Origin: Eonycteris spelaea
Taxonomy: Eukaryota; Chordata; Mammalia; Chiroptera; Pteropodidae
Direction of reading: 5' to 3'
Assembly: GCA_003508835.1 (NCBI GenBank)
Contig: PUFA01000072.1
Location: 2,950,501-3,014,500, forward strand
Length of the DNA: 64,000 bases
Under the pieces are notes generated by a model. It did no database searches. It saw nothing but the letters and a program-made list of their open reading frames with translations, and was not told where the DNA came from. Shown here piece by piece: positions 1 through 12,004 of this stretch. The position numbers and the translations under genes were made by a program. The first letter of the stretch is position 1. Every line of letters starts with the position of its first letter.

Positions 1-430
1 AGACTATGGCAGGTGTCAGGGAAATAAACGAAACTGTGGATTTAAATAACACCTGTAGTCTCCCAGAGACTTTTCTCTAGCCTATGCTCACTTCTTCAAC
101 CCAGGTTCTTATAACCGACGTGGCTCGAGTTAGAGATCCCAAACGTAGCAGGTAAAAAAAAATGAACTTTTTGATCTCTGAACCAACCTCAGATTCAACC
201 CCTGTCTCAATAAATGGCATCTTGATTTCTTCAATCGCTGAAGCCTAAAATTAAGGTCAGTCTTGACTCCTCTCTTTTTCTGGAATCTCACATCACATGC
301 ATCAGCAACTCACAATGCCTGTTTCTTCCAAATGAAATTGAATCTGATCACTGCTCACCACTTCCGTTACTACCATCTTGGTGTAGACAAGGACCGTTAC
401 AGTTGTTTCAGCAGTAGTTAGGGTGTTGGC
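1..430. other. Intergenic, nothing recognised
   Basis: No exon-like reading frame and no repeat family that I recognise. Ordinary AT-rich mammalian intergenic sequence. Confidence 0.5.
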
Positions 431-1285
431 TAAGGTGCTGTGACAAAAATATCATCCTAGCTAGGATGCTAAACTAAAAATATGGTTGTCCAAATAAGAT
501 AGCTGCTATTTCTCTCTAGACAAGAGGTTGAGGGCTCCATGCTATGAGGTGGTCCAGGGAACCAGACTCTTCCTATCTCATGTCTCCAGCATTCCTGAAG
601 GTATTGTTCTTTTCTTCATTTTTGAAGCAGGCTCCTTCTATTCCAGCCCACAGCAAAGGAGGGAAAAAGAGTGAGAGAGAGTGTGTGTAGGAGAAGGGTC
701 GCTTCCTAGTATAGGATGCAACCTTGAGCATATTTATTCCGCTCATATCCTATTGGTCAGGATGTGGTCCCATGGCCATGCCTAGCTGCAAAGGAGTCTG
801 GAAGTGTACCATCTAGCTGGGCAGCCATGGGTTCTGATAAAACCTAAGGATGTTCTTAGACAAGAAGGATGGATCCTAGCAGTCTCTGCATCCACCTCCA
901 TGGCAGTCACAAAGATGCATCATCAAAATCTTCCTTCAGGGATGGACTTGCTGCCCATCTCATGAGGAGTGTGACCAGCACACAGCCTCCCTCTGTCAGT
1001 TACTTTGGGATCTGCCTCAGCTGCAGAGTTGCCTTGTCTGAAGTCACACCCTGCCTAGGCATCCGGCATTCATTAACTGAGCAAGAAGGAGATAGAAGGG
1101 CCTAGCCATTTCAGGACACTCTGACAGGCAATCACTGCCAAGTTTGCATGTCAGTTGAACTTCTTTCTCTGCCAACCTTGCTTCCCTCTCTTCCTTCACA
1201 AGTGTTGATTTCCGTCCTTAATAAACCCCTTATACTCCAAATTCTGTATCAGTGACTTCTTCTAGAGAACCCAACCTATTAATCT
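430..1285 (+). repeat. Possible old LTR-like repeat
   Basis: A moderately GC-rich block that ends with an AATAAA motif near 1219 followed by a short tail and an AGAACCCAACCTATTAA-like end, which resembles the 3' end of old mammalian LTRs. No internal retroviral coding is seen, and the family cannot be named. The short open frame at 869-1105 is not convincing as a gene. Confidence 0.3.
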
Positions 1286-1289
1286 TCCT

Positions 1290-1885
1290 GATTCTCCCTG
1301 TGTTCACCTGAAGAAAATTCTCCACAGTCACCAGAAGGGTCCTTTTGAAATATCATGTGGATTATGTCACATCACTGAACCTTCTTGGGGACTTGCCATA
1401 TCATATTGCTCAGTGAAATTCACACATGACCATGGCCATCATAGCACACAAGGTCTCCCTCCAATCTCACTCACTTCTTGCTCATTCCCCTCCAGCCTCA
1501 CCGGCCTCTTCCTTGGACATGCCCATCACCTGCCAGGACTGGGGCTTTGTCCTTGATGCTTCATCAGGGCTCCATGGGGCTCACTCCTTCTCTTCCTTCA
1601 GGTCTCTGCTCTAATATGACCTCCTCAGAGAAGCCTGCCCTGATTGCCCTATTTTAAAAAGCACTTCCTTTCATCACTCACCCTTCCTTTTACCATGTTT
1701 ATTTTTCATCATAGCACTTAACCACTTGACACTTCATCTAGCTGTTCATTGTCATTATTTTTGGTCTTTCTTTTCCCACTAGAATGTCAGCAACTTCAAA
1801 ACAGAAATTTTTGTCTGTTTCGTTCACAGCTGTTCTGGTACACAGTCACCCTTAAAGAATAGTCATAGAATAAATGAGTAAATGG
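1290..1885 (+). repeat. L2 LINE 3' fragment
   Basis: Sense-strand L2 3' region. It has the CT-rich stretch, then the 'cctcctcagagaagcctgcc' block, the 'ccactagaatgtcagc' block and the terminal 'agaataaatgagtaaatg' motif, all typical of L2. It is diverged and non-coding. Confidence 0.7.
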
Positions 1886-2305
1886 ACAAAAACTGAAAGG
1901 GTGAGAATGCTGAGGATGCAGCTCGGCAGAGGTGAGGATCTGGAGATCACAGGGAAATATCTGCATTTTGTTCTAATTTTATTGGGGAGCCATGGAGTAT
2001 CTAAGTGGGAGAGCAGTCGGGTCTGTTTTTTTTGGGATGATCACGCAGTCGAACTCCAAGGTCCTGGGACCTTGATGTTGCCAATGATAGGACACTCATT
2101 GCTTCTTGAAGAAACCCATTCCATTGCTGAAAATCTTTATTAATAATTTTCATACACTGATTCCTTCTTTCCTATAAACAGTACTCATTAGTCTAAGTTC
2201 TGCCTGCAGGAACAAATCAAAACAAGTTTAAAACTTCTACATGATGGTTCTTGAAATATTTGAAGACAGCTTTCTTCCCCCTTCCCTTTTTTATACCTTT
2301 TGTTT

Positions 2306-2425
2306 TCTTTCCTTCCTTCCTTCCTTCCTTCCTTCCTTCCTTCCTTCCTCCCTCCCTCCCTTCCTTCCTTCCTTCCTTCTTTCCTTCCTTCCTTCCTTCC
2401 TTCTTTCCTTCCTTCCTTCCTTTGT
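2306..2425. repeat. (TTCC)n microsatellite
   Basis: About 120 bp of near-perfect TTCC tetranucleotide repeats with a few CCTC and TTCT interruptions. It produces long artefactual frames on both strands (Phe-Leu-Pro-Ser or Lys-Glu-Gly-Arg repeats). Confidence 0.97.
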
Positions 2426-2860
2426 TTCTTGCTTTCCTTTTTTCTTTCTTGGAGACAGCATTCTAAGTCTTCTCTAGGGTAAACGTCCATAATTCTTTGA
2501 ATGATTTTTCCTTGTCTTTCAAAGAGGTCTGGCTTTTCAATGTGCTCCTTCAGAACTGCCAGAGTTGGGTGAGACTTGCACAATACAAAGGAGCAATTGT
2601 GCCAAGACTGGCTATGACTTTGAGCACAACCTAATTCGATGAAATTTCAGCCATCTTACAACTGGGTCGGGCTACAGTTGTAATCAACAGAAACGTCTGG
2701 AACTTCTTCCAGCTGAAACTGCTCTGTCCCCTGCTTAATCAACCTGTGTGCCGAGGTTTACTTTGCTCTTGTGACATTTATCCTGTGGTTTCTATCCGAT
2801 GTCGTGGGCTTTTTGTGATCAACTCTGCATTCTTTTGGCTGGGCAATAGTGGAAAATTTG

Positions 2861-2914
2861 TAGTAGTAGTTGTTGTTGTTGTTATTATTATTATTATTAT
2901 CATCATCATCATCC
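2861..2914. repeat. Compound trinucleotide repeat
   Basis: Consecutive tracts of GTA, GTT, ATT and ATC units, a compound trinucleotide microsatellite in which one unit passes into the next by single substitutions. Confidence 0.9.
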
Positions 2915-4535
2915 AATTTGTTGAAAATATTGAATAGAATAATACTCGAGACATAGTTCTATAGTTTTCTTCTTGAAAGTTTTTCTAAATTATCAGCTTT
3001 TAAAATAATGGACTGAGCGAATAGAGGAGTATATTTTATGCATAATGCAAGTAGCTCAGTAGAGAAATGCAGAGATTTTTGGAGCAGGGTAAATAAAGGG
3101 GGGCATGCTATACTGAAGAAAACTGCTATAAGAACATGTAAAAACAAAGGGAAAGTCATAAATAGCATTGGCATCCTAAATAATCAGTTGGATTTATTTT
3201 GCCCTCGGAGACAAGGGAAGTTGTCTATAAAGGTCCTTGAAGTATTTGTACGTGTTCATATAATGAGATGCTTTAAGAATGTTTCTTAAAGTCCATGAGC
3301 TTCTTGAAGAGTCTATAGAACTCAATATCATTGGGTATCCATACTCACTTCAAATTTAAAGAATAAATTTAAAAAAACCCAATAGGTCATATTCATGGGA
3401 GACGTCTATGTCTTTTACTCTCTTAAAAATAGTGAATTATTCTCCAAGCCCTCCTTTACTTTCATCTAATCTAGACCTATTAGAGCTAATGAAACCCCGT
3501 GGGATTCATTTGTTTCACGTTATAGCTACCGAGCAGAACTTTTTGCATACAGTTCGTACAAGCAGCTATTAAATCAACTCAGTACTGTAGTCCAATCTAC
3601 ATTTCAGCATCTCATATTCCCAAGGATCCCATCAAAAGATAAGTCATTAAATGCTTGGCTAAAATGGAAACACATGTATCTTCTAATCTAATAACTCTGT
3701 CAAAGACAGAATTGGACACAATTTGTTCTAACCTGTTTAAAGAGAGCCCGTATTGCTTTTTAATGATGGTCTCACCTTGATCCAAGCGCACATAAACCAT
3801 CCTGTTTAACAAAAAGTCATACTTTAGGCTGTGGATTTCTGTTAAGCTTAACTTGGTTTTCATAATCTGCTGCTTTTCTCCTGTCTGCAGGCATATCTTT
3901 TGCTTATCATTTTAAAAATTCATTTTTCTCCCTCTGTAAAGTGATACAAACATATTACATACAATTTGGAAATGTAAAAAAATAAAAATAAAAATAAAAA
4001 AAAACAGAAAGAAAAAGAATCTCTGAACTGAAATACTCTTAATATTTTGGCCCATTAACTTCCAACATTTTTCTGTAGTATTTTCTGTAGTATTATTTAT
4101 AATGTCACAATGTTTTCCATATGTCTTTTTAAACAATATGTTCATATTATTAGATCGTCTTCCTTACGATCCTATAGTGTAAAGATTGACTACAGTGATG
4201 TTGAGGTTAGAACTATAAGTTCTTGCAACTTGGGGTGTATTTTCCTGGATTTATAGCCCTAATATACATTTTGGACAGCTAGTTTCTTACATTATTTTCT
4301 GGAGGAGGCTCAATTTTGTCTCTGTGATGTCCGTTTTACCTTTTTCAATGTGAGTATAATTTTCTTTGCTAGATAAGACAAGAAGACTGAAATTTACATA
4401 ATTGAGCTCTTTTTTTTTTTTACATTATATTATGTTTAGAACCTTCAAAGATTTTACAGTGGGAACATTAATTGGCTAACCTTCCTTGATGGTGGCCTAG
4501 CAATATGTAGCAGGAGCCTTAAAAATGTTTTGCCC
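2915..4535. other. Intergenic, AT-rich, no gene seen
   Basis: No exon or intact frame of interest. An A-rich run (AAATA units) lies near 3978-4010. The 4040-4150 segment has the AT-rich flavour of an old antisense L1 3' end, but I cannot assign it firmly. Confidence 0.4.
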
Positions 4536-4539
4536 TTTG

Positions 4540-4890
4540 TCCAAGTAATTCCGCATCTGGAAATAAACTCTTAAGGAAATAATTTATTCAAAGATTGTAT
4601 AAAAGATATTAACTGGATGTTACCCCTAATGGTGAAAGATACCTCTTCAATGTTTAAAAGTAGGGAGATGGTTAAAATATAGGTTAAAAAGCATGCTTTT
4701 AGAAAATAGATCACAATCTGTGAAAGTGCTTATATGAAAATAAAAAACAAAATAGTATTCTGAATATGATCCCAACTTTGATTTTGATATGTAAAAATGC
4801 CAAAAAGGTGTAACTCTGTGTGGTGATAGTGTAGGGTTTTTAATGTTTCATATTCTTTTCAGATTGATTACAATGACATATCACTTTTAG
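4540..4890 (+). repeat. Old L1/HAL1-type fragment
   Basis: Sense-strand similarity to the 3' terminal part of old L1 elements: a 'ggaaataaactcttaaggaaat' area, a 'gatggttaaaatat' area, and a 'tatgatcccaactttg' end. Highly diverged and non-coding. Confidence 0.45.
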
Positions 4891-6080
4891 AATGAGTAGA
4901 ATACGCATATAATTCCCAGGTGTACACACCCTCTTCCTGATGACGTAGAAGACCTCTTCTTCCCCTTCCTATTCTGACCCCCACTCTTTGCTGTTTTTAC
5001 ATCTTTACAAATCTTCACCTCATCCTGGACTTAGTTTGGTTAGCTGAGTTCCTGACATTTTGCAAACTCGGTTTCTGCTGCATCTGAATTCATTCCATGT
5101 AACATTCCCCTTCTCTCATCCTTTTCCCTGCTCAGTATCGTCTTTTTATATCTGAGCTCCTGGGAAGTCACAGTCGTTTCTCTGGCTGCTTCCTCATTTT
5201 CTTCTACATCAGATCATTAGGGAGCATATTTTCAGCATTTTATTCTCAGGCCGTCATCTGTTAAGCCTCATTCCCTTTTAGCATCTTGTGATGTGGTCAT
5301 GCTGTCTTTTCTGTGGATTTTTTTTTTAACCACGGTTTTCTAAATAGTGTATGACACCTGTGTAAATTTCCCAGTGTTCTCTTCTTTGTGTCCCAAAGCA
5401 TCGTGACCTTTTTGTCCTGAACTTGACCTAACTTGGGGTTTCACAGGAAGCAAGGAGAGAGTTGGGACCTGACACCAGACCCACACACCAGGACTAGATA
5501 GAGAGCTGGGCTGATGGGGCCAGCCTAGGGGCTAACTTGGAGCAACTCGCCGTGGTTTCTGGGGATCAGTAGATGTTGCTTTGGTGACATGATGAGTCTT
5601 GGGGGAACACATCTATAGTGTTATCTACACAAAAATGAGTTCCTAGAGCAGGGGAGCCCTATGATTGTGCTGTCCCTGGGGACGGAGACCAGGTAAGCAG
5701 CTGCAGAGAAGGCGCATTTCACATGTGGGAATTACGTACCATACTTTTGTGTTCATAGATTTCCATACAGGAAATCTTATATTTTCCCAAAATGAGGGAA
5801 TAGATTTTCTGTCTTCTGATAAGATTTTAAAAGTCAGCAAACAAAATAAAACAGAAATATGATGTATTTTTAAAAGGGGGAAAAGTAAAATACCCATATT
5901 CTACCACCTAGAAACTACAACTACCATTCGGTAGTGTGTACGGAAGGTAACTTTCTCTTTGTCTTTTGTTCTTTCACGTTTTCTAGTCATGAGCACTATT
6001 TGCCGAATCTCATTGAAATCTATTATTGTATGCTTTCGCGTAGGAATTTCCAGTACCTTGGTGTAAGAAATCTGAGTCAT
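4890..6080. other. Intergenic, nothing recognised
   Basis: No recognised gene or repeat. The overlapping short frames near 5643-5897 have no recognisable homology. Confidence 0.4.
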
Positions 6081-6084
6081 TGAT

Positions 6085-6350
6085 ACTAATTGTAAGAATG
6101 TTAATAAGAGCTAAATTTCATCAAATACTCAGTATGAGCCAGGCACTTTGTTGGTACTCTGCATGCATTCTAATTTAATCCTGACAATGAGCATTTGAAG
6201 TAGGTTTTATTTTCACTTCCATTTTAGAGTGCAAAACTTGACCAGAGAATGTTCCTTGTTCCAGATGCCACAGCTTATGGTAAGAGGCAGTCAGGACTCA
6301 GACTCAAGTGTGCCTTGATTAAAACCTCTGTCCTTCACCTGGACGCTACA
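6085..6350 (+). repeat. MIR SINE
   Basis: Sense MIR. The core motif 'tatgagccaggcactttgtt' is present, followed by 'tctaatttaatcctgacaa', 'cattttagagtgcaaaactt' and the 'ggactcagactcaagtgtg' tail. Diverged, mammal-wide age. Confidence 0.75.
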
Positions 6351-6739
6351 CTCCCTCCATGGTGGTGGGCCTGTCCTCTTCCCCTGGTGGAGTCACTCTC
6401 TGAAGAACCAGGTACTATGCCATATTTTTCTATTTGGTTCACATCTATCTCCGTAGATTCTGTATTATGACTACAGCACTTTTCTCCAAACCCAGCTTAG
6501 AACCTGAATATCTCAGTAGGTCTATCTGCCCAGCAAAATCCCCTCTGAGCTATATTATTAGCCCTTTGCTAGGACTCCATTGTTCTGGCATCTTTTATTC
6601 ATGACTTTAGGAATAAAACCTTTCCCTCCAATGCATGGTCCAGGAGAGAAGCACCTGTTCCGATCCATCGTGGCCGATCGTGTACAGCTCATTGCATAAT
6701 TGACACCATAGAGCGCCAGGCTGCTTTAAAACGTGAGAA

Positions 6740-7395
6740 TGGAAGGCGAGTTTAGTTTGGGATGTATGGAAGTTTTTCTTATTTTCACTCCACTCCACTT
6801 CCCCCGCCCCTCCACACTACCCTCTCACCCCCGATCTGTCTTCTACGCTGCCGTTCACATCTTTCCAAAGCACAAACCTGATTTTGTTCCTCCCTTTCAT
6901 TGCCTTCAAACTCCTAAACATGTCATGAAAGGATCTTTGTCATCCAATCTTACCTCCTCTTTGGACTTATTTCCCACTATTTCTCACCTGAAATAGTCTG
7001 TCCCAGCCACATGCAACTGTTTTCAGCTGTTGGGAATACATCACGCTGTTTTATGGTTCCTTTGCTTTGACAACTATCTGGAATATCCTCATCCTTACCA
7101 TCACCTCCCCGCCCCCACCTCCCTCCCTCTGAACCGTTAAACTCAAAGTTCTCTGAGACACAATTCAAATGAAGTGTCCTCTGTGAAGTTTCTGCAGACG
7201 CTTCTGAGAAGAATGAGCACCTTACACTTGCTTCTGTAATTTCATTTGGATGGAGCATTGGATCTCAGTCTTAGTAAACTGTAAGCTCCTTACAGATAAC
7301 AGTCAAGTCTCATTTACTTGTGAAATTCTAACATCAACTACAAAGCTACAGCTCGGTAAGGGCTTAGTCAACACTTGTAAAAGAATGAATGAATT
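6740..7395 (+). repeat. L2 LINE 3' fragment
   Basis: Sense L2 3' region with the 'ttgccttcaaactcctaaac' block, the 'ggaatatcctcatcctt' block, the 'caattcaaatgaagtgtcct' block, and the terminal 'gtaagctccttacagataac' and 'aagaatgaatgaatt' motifs. Confidence 0.75.
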
Positions 7396-7539
7396 TGTGG
7401 AACCCAGGAGGTAATTCACAAACAATCAAGGAGCTGTGCAATATAGAAAGTATAGAAAGTTGTTTCACTTTGGCAAGAGAGAAAATGTATGTGATGGAAA
7501 CCTATCAGTTGAACTTCACTTAGGTAAACCTTGACATGC

Positions 7540-7640
7540 TGAATCAGTGAGTCTTAGCCCTCACTGCAATGATAATTACCTGGGCACTTGAAAAAATTAC
7601 CAATGCCTGGACCTTAACCCCAAAATTCTGCTTCAATTTT
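7540..7640 (+). mobile_element. MER5A-type hAT relic
   Basis: Partial MER5A: 'gcaatgataattacctgggc', then 'ccaatgcctggaccttaacc', then an 'attctgcttcaatttt' equivalent. A non-autonomous hAT-Charlie DNA transposon remnant. Confidence 0.6.
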
Positions 7641-8960
7641 TCTATTTTTTTAAAGAAACAGTCTATGAGATTCTACTGTGAAGGTGAAGACTAACTGCTC
7701 TAAATAAATAGAAATTTCAGTACACAGAGATATGAGTTTCTTCAAGGCAGAAGCTATTTACATGGATGGGACCCTAGAATTCACACAAAAATGTTTCAGT
7801 GCTTAGCCTGACTATACATTTCTAGACACATCTTATCATGCCCACTAAACCTTGTGACGTGTTCCCTCATTACCTCTATAAATGTGTCCATAGTTCCTGA
7901 TAGATTTTGCTCTCATTGAGCAAAAGAACTTGCATCTTTCCACTGGGAGCTTGTTGGTGGATATTGGCTAGAATCCCAACCCAGAAAAAGACAACACTGC
8001 ATTTAAAAAGATTCGAACTGTTGCGAAATGTTTAATGTTGTGGTTAAGTCTCTGCTTGGAAGTAAATAAAGTTTTTGGACATGTGATGCAATGTGATTTC
8101 AGGAATACAAAACCTTGGACTCTGTGTCTAGGTCTCTATAGTTTAATTTACAAATTAAAGTAGGAAAGGATATAAAGTCAATAAAAGTTTTAAGTACAAG
8201 GTCCTTTGTTTCATATAAAACAAAGATTGTCATGTATTCTTATAACTTAAGTATCTATGCATCTATGTATTCCAATTCACGAGTCACAAACATAATATAT
8301 TATGTGCAATATTAAATCCAAGAGTTGCCTAATCTTTAGTGGTGAGTACAAACCCAACAATACAAAATATCCACTTGATTTGCCAAAATTCCTTGGATAT
8401 TTTTTGTAATGATTTTTCCATTTGCTCTGCCAGATTAAACTTCGATGGTAAGTTTAAATGTGTCTTTAAAATGTCATTTAATGTGGATTACCAGCCAGCT
8501 CCTTGGTTATTATCATAAGTTAGTTATTGGAGTGTGAGTTGAACTATATGGAGGGGAAGATAGACAGGCTCCAGGTCAACCACATGGTGCCAAAGTTACA
8601 TGAAACAACAAATCACAGACTGGAGGACGAACAGCGCATCTTATCTTAAGGTCATAAAGGCTTTTCATTAAGCCTATATTTGTTTTTACAAGAGTTCTGG
8701 GAACTTCTTATAATTCTCAGACACATACAAGTGGTGAAGCATTCAGGACTAATAATAATTATAATTTATTAATTGTGTGCTTTACTATCGATTATCTTTG
8801 GATTTAATTATACAAAGGAAACTTTCACTAGCCGAAAACAATCAAACAAAAAGCTGTCAAACTACATTTGATTTAGCTGTCTCTTCATTTCCCTGTTACT
8901 TTGTCTTTGCAACAATTTCCAAAGTTCAGTAGCCCGTAAATTGGAGCCGGCGGCAATGAG
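7640..8960. other. Intergenic, nothing recognised
   Basis: AT-rich sequence with no exon-like frame and no repeat that I can name. Confidence 0.4.
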
Positions 8961-8964
8961 GGAT

Positions 8965-9160
8965 AATTAACATATAATAAAATGCACAGATCTTAAACGT
9001 TTAGTTTTAGATGAATTTTGACAATTGTATGTACCCAAGTAACAACCACCTGAAATAAAATATAGAACATTTCTACCCTTCCAGGAAGTTCCCTTGTGAG
9101 AGGGAGTACAGCCATCAGCAAGCATCATTAAGAATCCCTTTCCCCATTGCTGCCCATCTC
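8965..9160 (-). repeat. L1 fragment (antisense)
   Basis: Antisense old-L1 sequence: 'catataataaaatgcacaga', 'gatgaattttgacaattgta', then 'aagtaacaaccacctgaaat', the usual layout of this region of L1M-type elements. Confidence 0.6.
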
Positions 9161-9397
9161 ATTGTCTGTCATGCACTTTGCAGCGGCTGCCACAAATGTT
9201 CTCAGTTTCAAACTTCTCAATGTTTCTTGTCCTGATGCCCAGCCTGTCTGGTTTCTCTCTTTCTCCATCGACCACCGAGCTTTTTTTATACAGAACAACT
9301 TGGCCTCTCTTCATTAGTCTCTCTCTTCTCCATGGTAAAGCCGAGCCTGGGAGTAATCTAGCAAACAAGAATCCTTCCCCTTAAAAGGAGAAAATGT

Positions 9398-9398
<1 letters not shown>

Positions 9399-9439
<41 letters not shown>
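9399..9439. repeat. (GT)n microsatellite
   Basis: About 20 uninterrupted GT dinucleotides, likely length-polymorphic. Confidence 0.98.
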
Positions 9440-9441
<2 letters not shown>

Positions 9442-9639
9442 GATTGTAACTGAATTACAGAAGGGGAAGGACCACCATTTTTTCTATTAGCAGCAGTACA
9501 CTTTTCTTATCATGGAGCACAGTGTTCTTTAGAAGCATAGTTTAAGAATCACTGACAAGAACATTTCTTAAATTGATGTCGTCTTGAGGAACTTTAGACC
9601 TGTGGCTATAGACCAAGACCACCCCAAAGAGAACAAGCG

Positions 9640-10600
9640 AAGTCTGTGTACTCAGAGATTGCTATAGCTGGAGAGTGCCCATCATCATTTGTGTTGGGTG
9701 GAGAGTCAAAGTCAGGTAGAGGAGGTGGAAAATTTTGACCGTAGACAAAGGAGAGAGTTTCAAGTATGCCCTGGTTGGTGCTCATTGGTATCAGGCAGAT
9801 AAAAGTGGACTAAGTAGAAGCCTGGCATTCGACATGATTGGTTAGAAGAACATGTGTGGCTTTTTCTGGTTGGTCCTAAGTTGGGCCGATTGCTACAGAG
9901 GTTGTGATTTGGCTTCCTGGATTGATTGCCACAGATATCGTGGTCCAGAGTTCATTTTTTATATATTGTCTGGTCAATGTCCATTTGGATATATGAGGGA
10001 ACTGTGGAGTCGTGAATGGTTCCCTTTCAACCTCCCCAAGCAACGTCATCAGCCTGGGCCTCTCTCTCCTCCTGCTCAGCTCCTTTTCTTCTTTGAGTCC
10101 CAATCAACTTTACAATCCCTAAAACGGATCTAGAAATCTGTTTAGACAGAGCTAAGAAGTACTAAGGGCAGATGAGCAGGGCTGTGTGTTGATTCGATGT
10201 GAGCAGATTGAGGATTCAAGGATAGCTCTAAGATTATAACCAGAGCTACGAGGGGACCTTGTTAACTAGCTGCAGGTAAAGGAAGAATCCGGAAGAAATG
10301 ATCATTATGTGAGAGAAGATGATACCCTCAGTTTTTAGGCATTTTAGTCTGAGATGCCCCCATGAAGATGTTCTTTAGAATCATACATCAGGAAACTGTA
10401 ATACCATTTTAGAGGTGTGGAGACTGGCACCTGGAAAAAGATGGTTCTAAGTGTATATGCCAAGGCAGGCGGTGGAGCAGGCACCTCAGTGTTTGGGTGA
10501 TCCAGACACTACATACACAAAATATAGGATGGAGAATGAGAGGTCCGGACTGGAGACCCAGTAATCTGGGAATCGCCAGCATTCTATCAGAGGCAGTAAT
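9640..10600. repeat. Probable ancient G-rich interspersed repeat
   Basis: Segments such as 'aggattcaaggatagctcta', 'ttttaggcattttagtctga' and 'gatgcccccatgaagatgtt' match a common mammal-wide G-rich interspersed repeat whose family I cannot name with certainty. It lies just upstream of APOH. No coding potential. Confidence 0.35.
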
Positions 10601-10775
10601 CAACTGTTTTGTGCCTTTAACACACAGGTCATGAAGACAGAAACCCAGCTACCGAAGATTTCACAACAGACCCACAGAAGTGAAAAGTAAATGATTAAAG
10701 AACATAGGCCTCAGGGTTCCTTTCGAATCGCGATACCTTATCTTCTATTTACAGGTGAAAGTGCACCAAAAAATA

Positions 10776-10799
10776 GTTAATATTTAAGCACTTTTATAT
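10776..10799 (+). promoter_or_regulatory. APOH proximal promoter: HNF-1-like site and TATA-like box
   Basis: GTTAATATTTAAG at 10776-10788 matches the HNF-1 consensus GTTAATNATTAAC at 11 of 13 positions. TTTATAT at 10793-10799 is an AT-rich TATA-like element about 62 bp before the start codon. The human APOH promoter is reported to depend on an atypical TATA box and HNF-1alpha, which suits a liver-secreted protein. The match and the spacing are seen in the sequence. Binding is inferred. Confidence 0.65.
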
Positions 10800-10860
10800 C
10801 TGCATCTCTCTGTTTGGTAGAGAAACGCCACTTTGGTGGTGCAAGTGAGAATCATCCACA

Positions 10861-10924
10861 ATGATTTCTCCACTGCTCATCTTATTCTCCAGTTTTTTCT
10901 ACCATGTGGCTATTGCAGGACGGA
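10861..10924 (+). CDS. APOH: APOH coding exon 1: signal peptide
   Basis: ATG at 10861 opens MISPLLILFSSFFYHVAIAG, a typical secretory signal of about 19 residues with a hydrophobic core and small residues at the cleavage site. It is followed by Arg and a split Thr codon at a consensus donor (A|GTAAGT). The start is chosen because it gives the APOH signal sequence, and an in-frame purine-rich leader precedes it. Ends in phase 1. Confidence 0.95.
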
Positions 10925-11312
10925 GTAAGTACTCTTTGCTTTTGCAAATATAATCGATATATCCAACACCCTCGTGTATACAGGGAATTGCTAATAACAA
11001 CTTAAATTCTCTTTTGGGTGGATGCTAGAGAGGCTGCATTGATACTTACTCTTTAATATCGCCATGTTTAAAGCGTCTCCATAAGATAACCAATGTAAGC
11101 TTCAGCATACTCACTTGTGAAGTGGGGGTAGTGATAGAACTCTTCGGTGGGTTGTTGGGGAGAGTAGTAGAAATACGGCACATACGAAGCATTTGGCACG
11201 AGACTTGTTATGGTTATTATTGGCAGCATTAAACGGTTTTCATTTCTGTGCTAGCTGAACTTAAACATGCAAACATAGGGTTCTTAACCAACCGCTTTGT
11301 GCTCTATTTCAG

Positions 11313-11489
11313 CCTGTCCCAAGCCAGACGATTTACCATTTGCCATCGTTTCTCCCTTAAAAACCTCCTATGAGCCAGGGGAGCAGATAGTGTACACCTG
11401 CCAGCCGGGCTATGTGTCCCATGGAGGCATGAGACGGTTTACCTGCCCTTTCACAGGACTGTGGCCCATTAACACGCTGAGATGTAGAC
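11313..11489 (+). CDS. APOH: APOH exon 2: sushi domain I
   Basis: 177 nt, phase 1 to phase 1, encoding a complete CCP module from CPKPDD to LRC with four Cys and the conserved Trp (TGLWPINT). Domain I holds the main epitope region for pathogenic anti-beta2GPI antibodies in humans. The region corresponding to the human Arg39-Arg43 epitope reads SHGGMRR here. Splice sites are ttcag/C and GAC/gtaagt. No disruption. Confidence 0.95.
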
Positions 11490-11879
11490 GTAAGTCCGTG
11501 CCAGCACCCTCTCAGGCATCCTGTCCCCTCATCTGGCTTCTGGACTTTTGGGGGATAACCCAGGGTGCAGCGGGCCAGCAAGCTGCAGAGCGGAGGGCTG
11601 TGAAGAAATGAGAGCGTGCGGGGGCTTCTCTGTGGAGGAGGAGACGAAGGGCAGTAGGTGTTATTTAAAGAGGAGGAGATGAGCTTGGCCCGGAAATAGG
11701 GGAGATGTGAGCAAGAGACCTGGTACGATAAAGGGAGATGAAAACACTACCCAAGTGAAAGGAGACGTGCACATCCTCGGAAATTTAAGCAGACGCGTGA
11801 AAAAATAAAACACAAGGAAGCATCATATTTTAAGACTTTGCTTCAAAATGAGAGCAGGTTGAATCGTTACTGAAAAGGC

Positions 11880-12004
11880 AATAAATTTTGTTTAAATTAT
11901 GTCTATATTATGTTATATTTATAATATATATAATATATATTCTATTAAATTAGTAGCATAATGCAGATTATATACATATAGATTTCTTGATTTATAGTAG
12001 ATGG
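11880..12004. repeat. AT-rich low-complexity tract
   Basis: A run of TATA/ATAT-rich sequence in APOH intron 2, next to an L1 insertion. Confidence 0.6.

Noticed and set aside
2188..2583. 131-codon minus-strand frame with Lys-Glu-Gly-Arg repeats, and matching plus-strand Phe-Leu-Pro-Ser frames
   Set aside because: Produced entirely by the (TTCC)n microsatellite.
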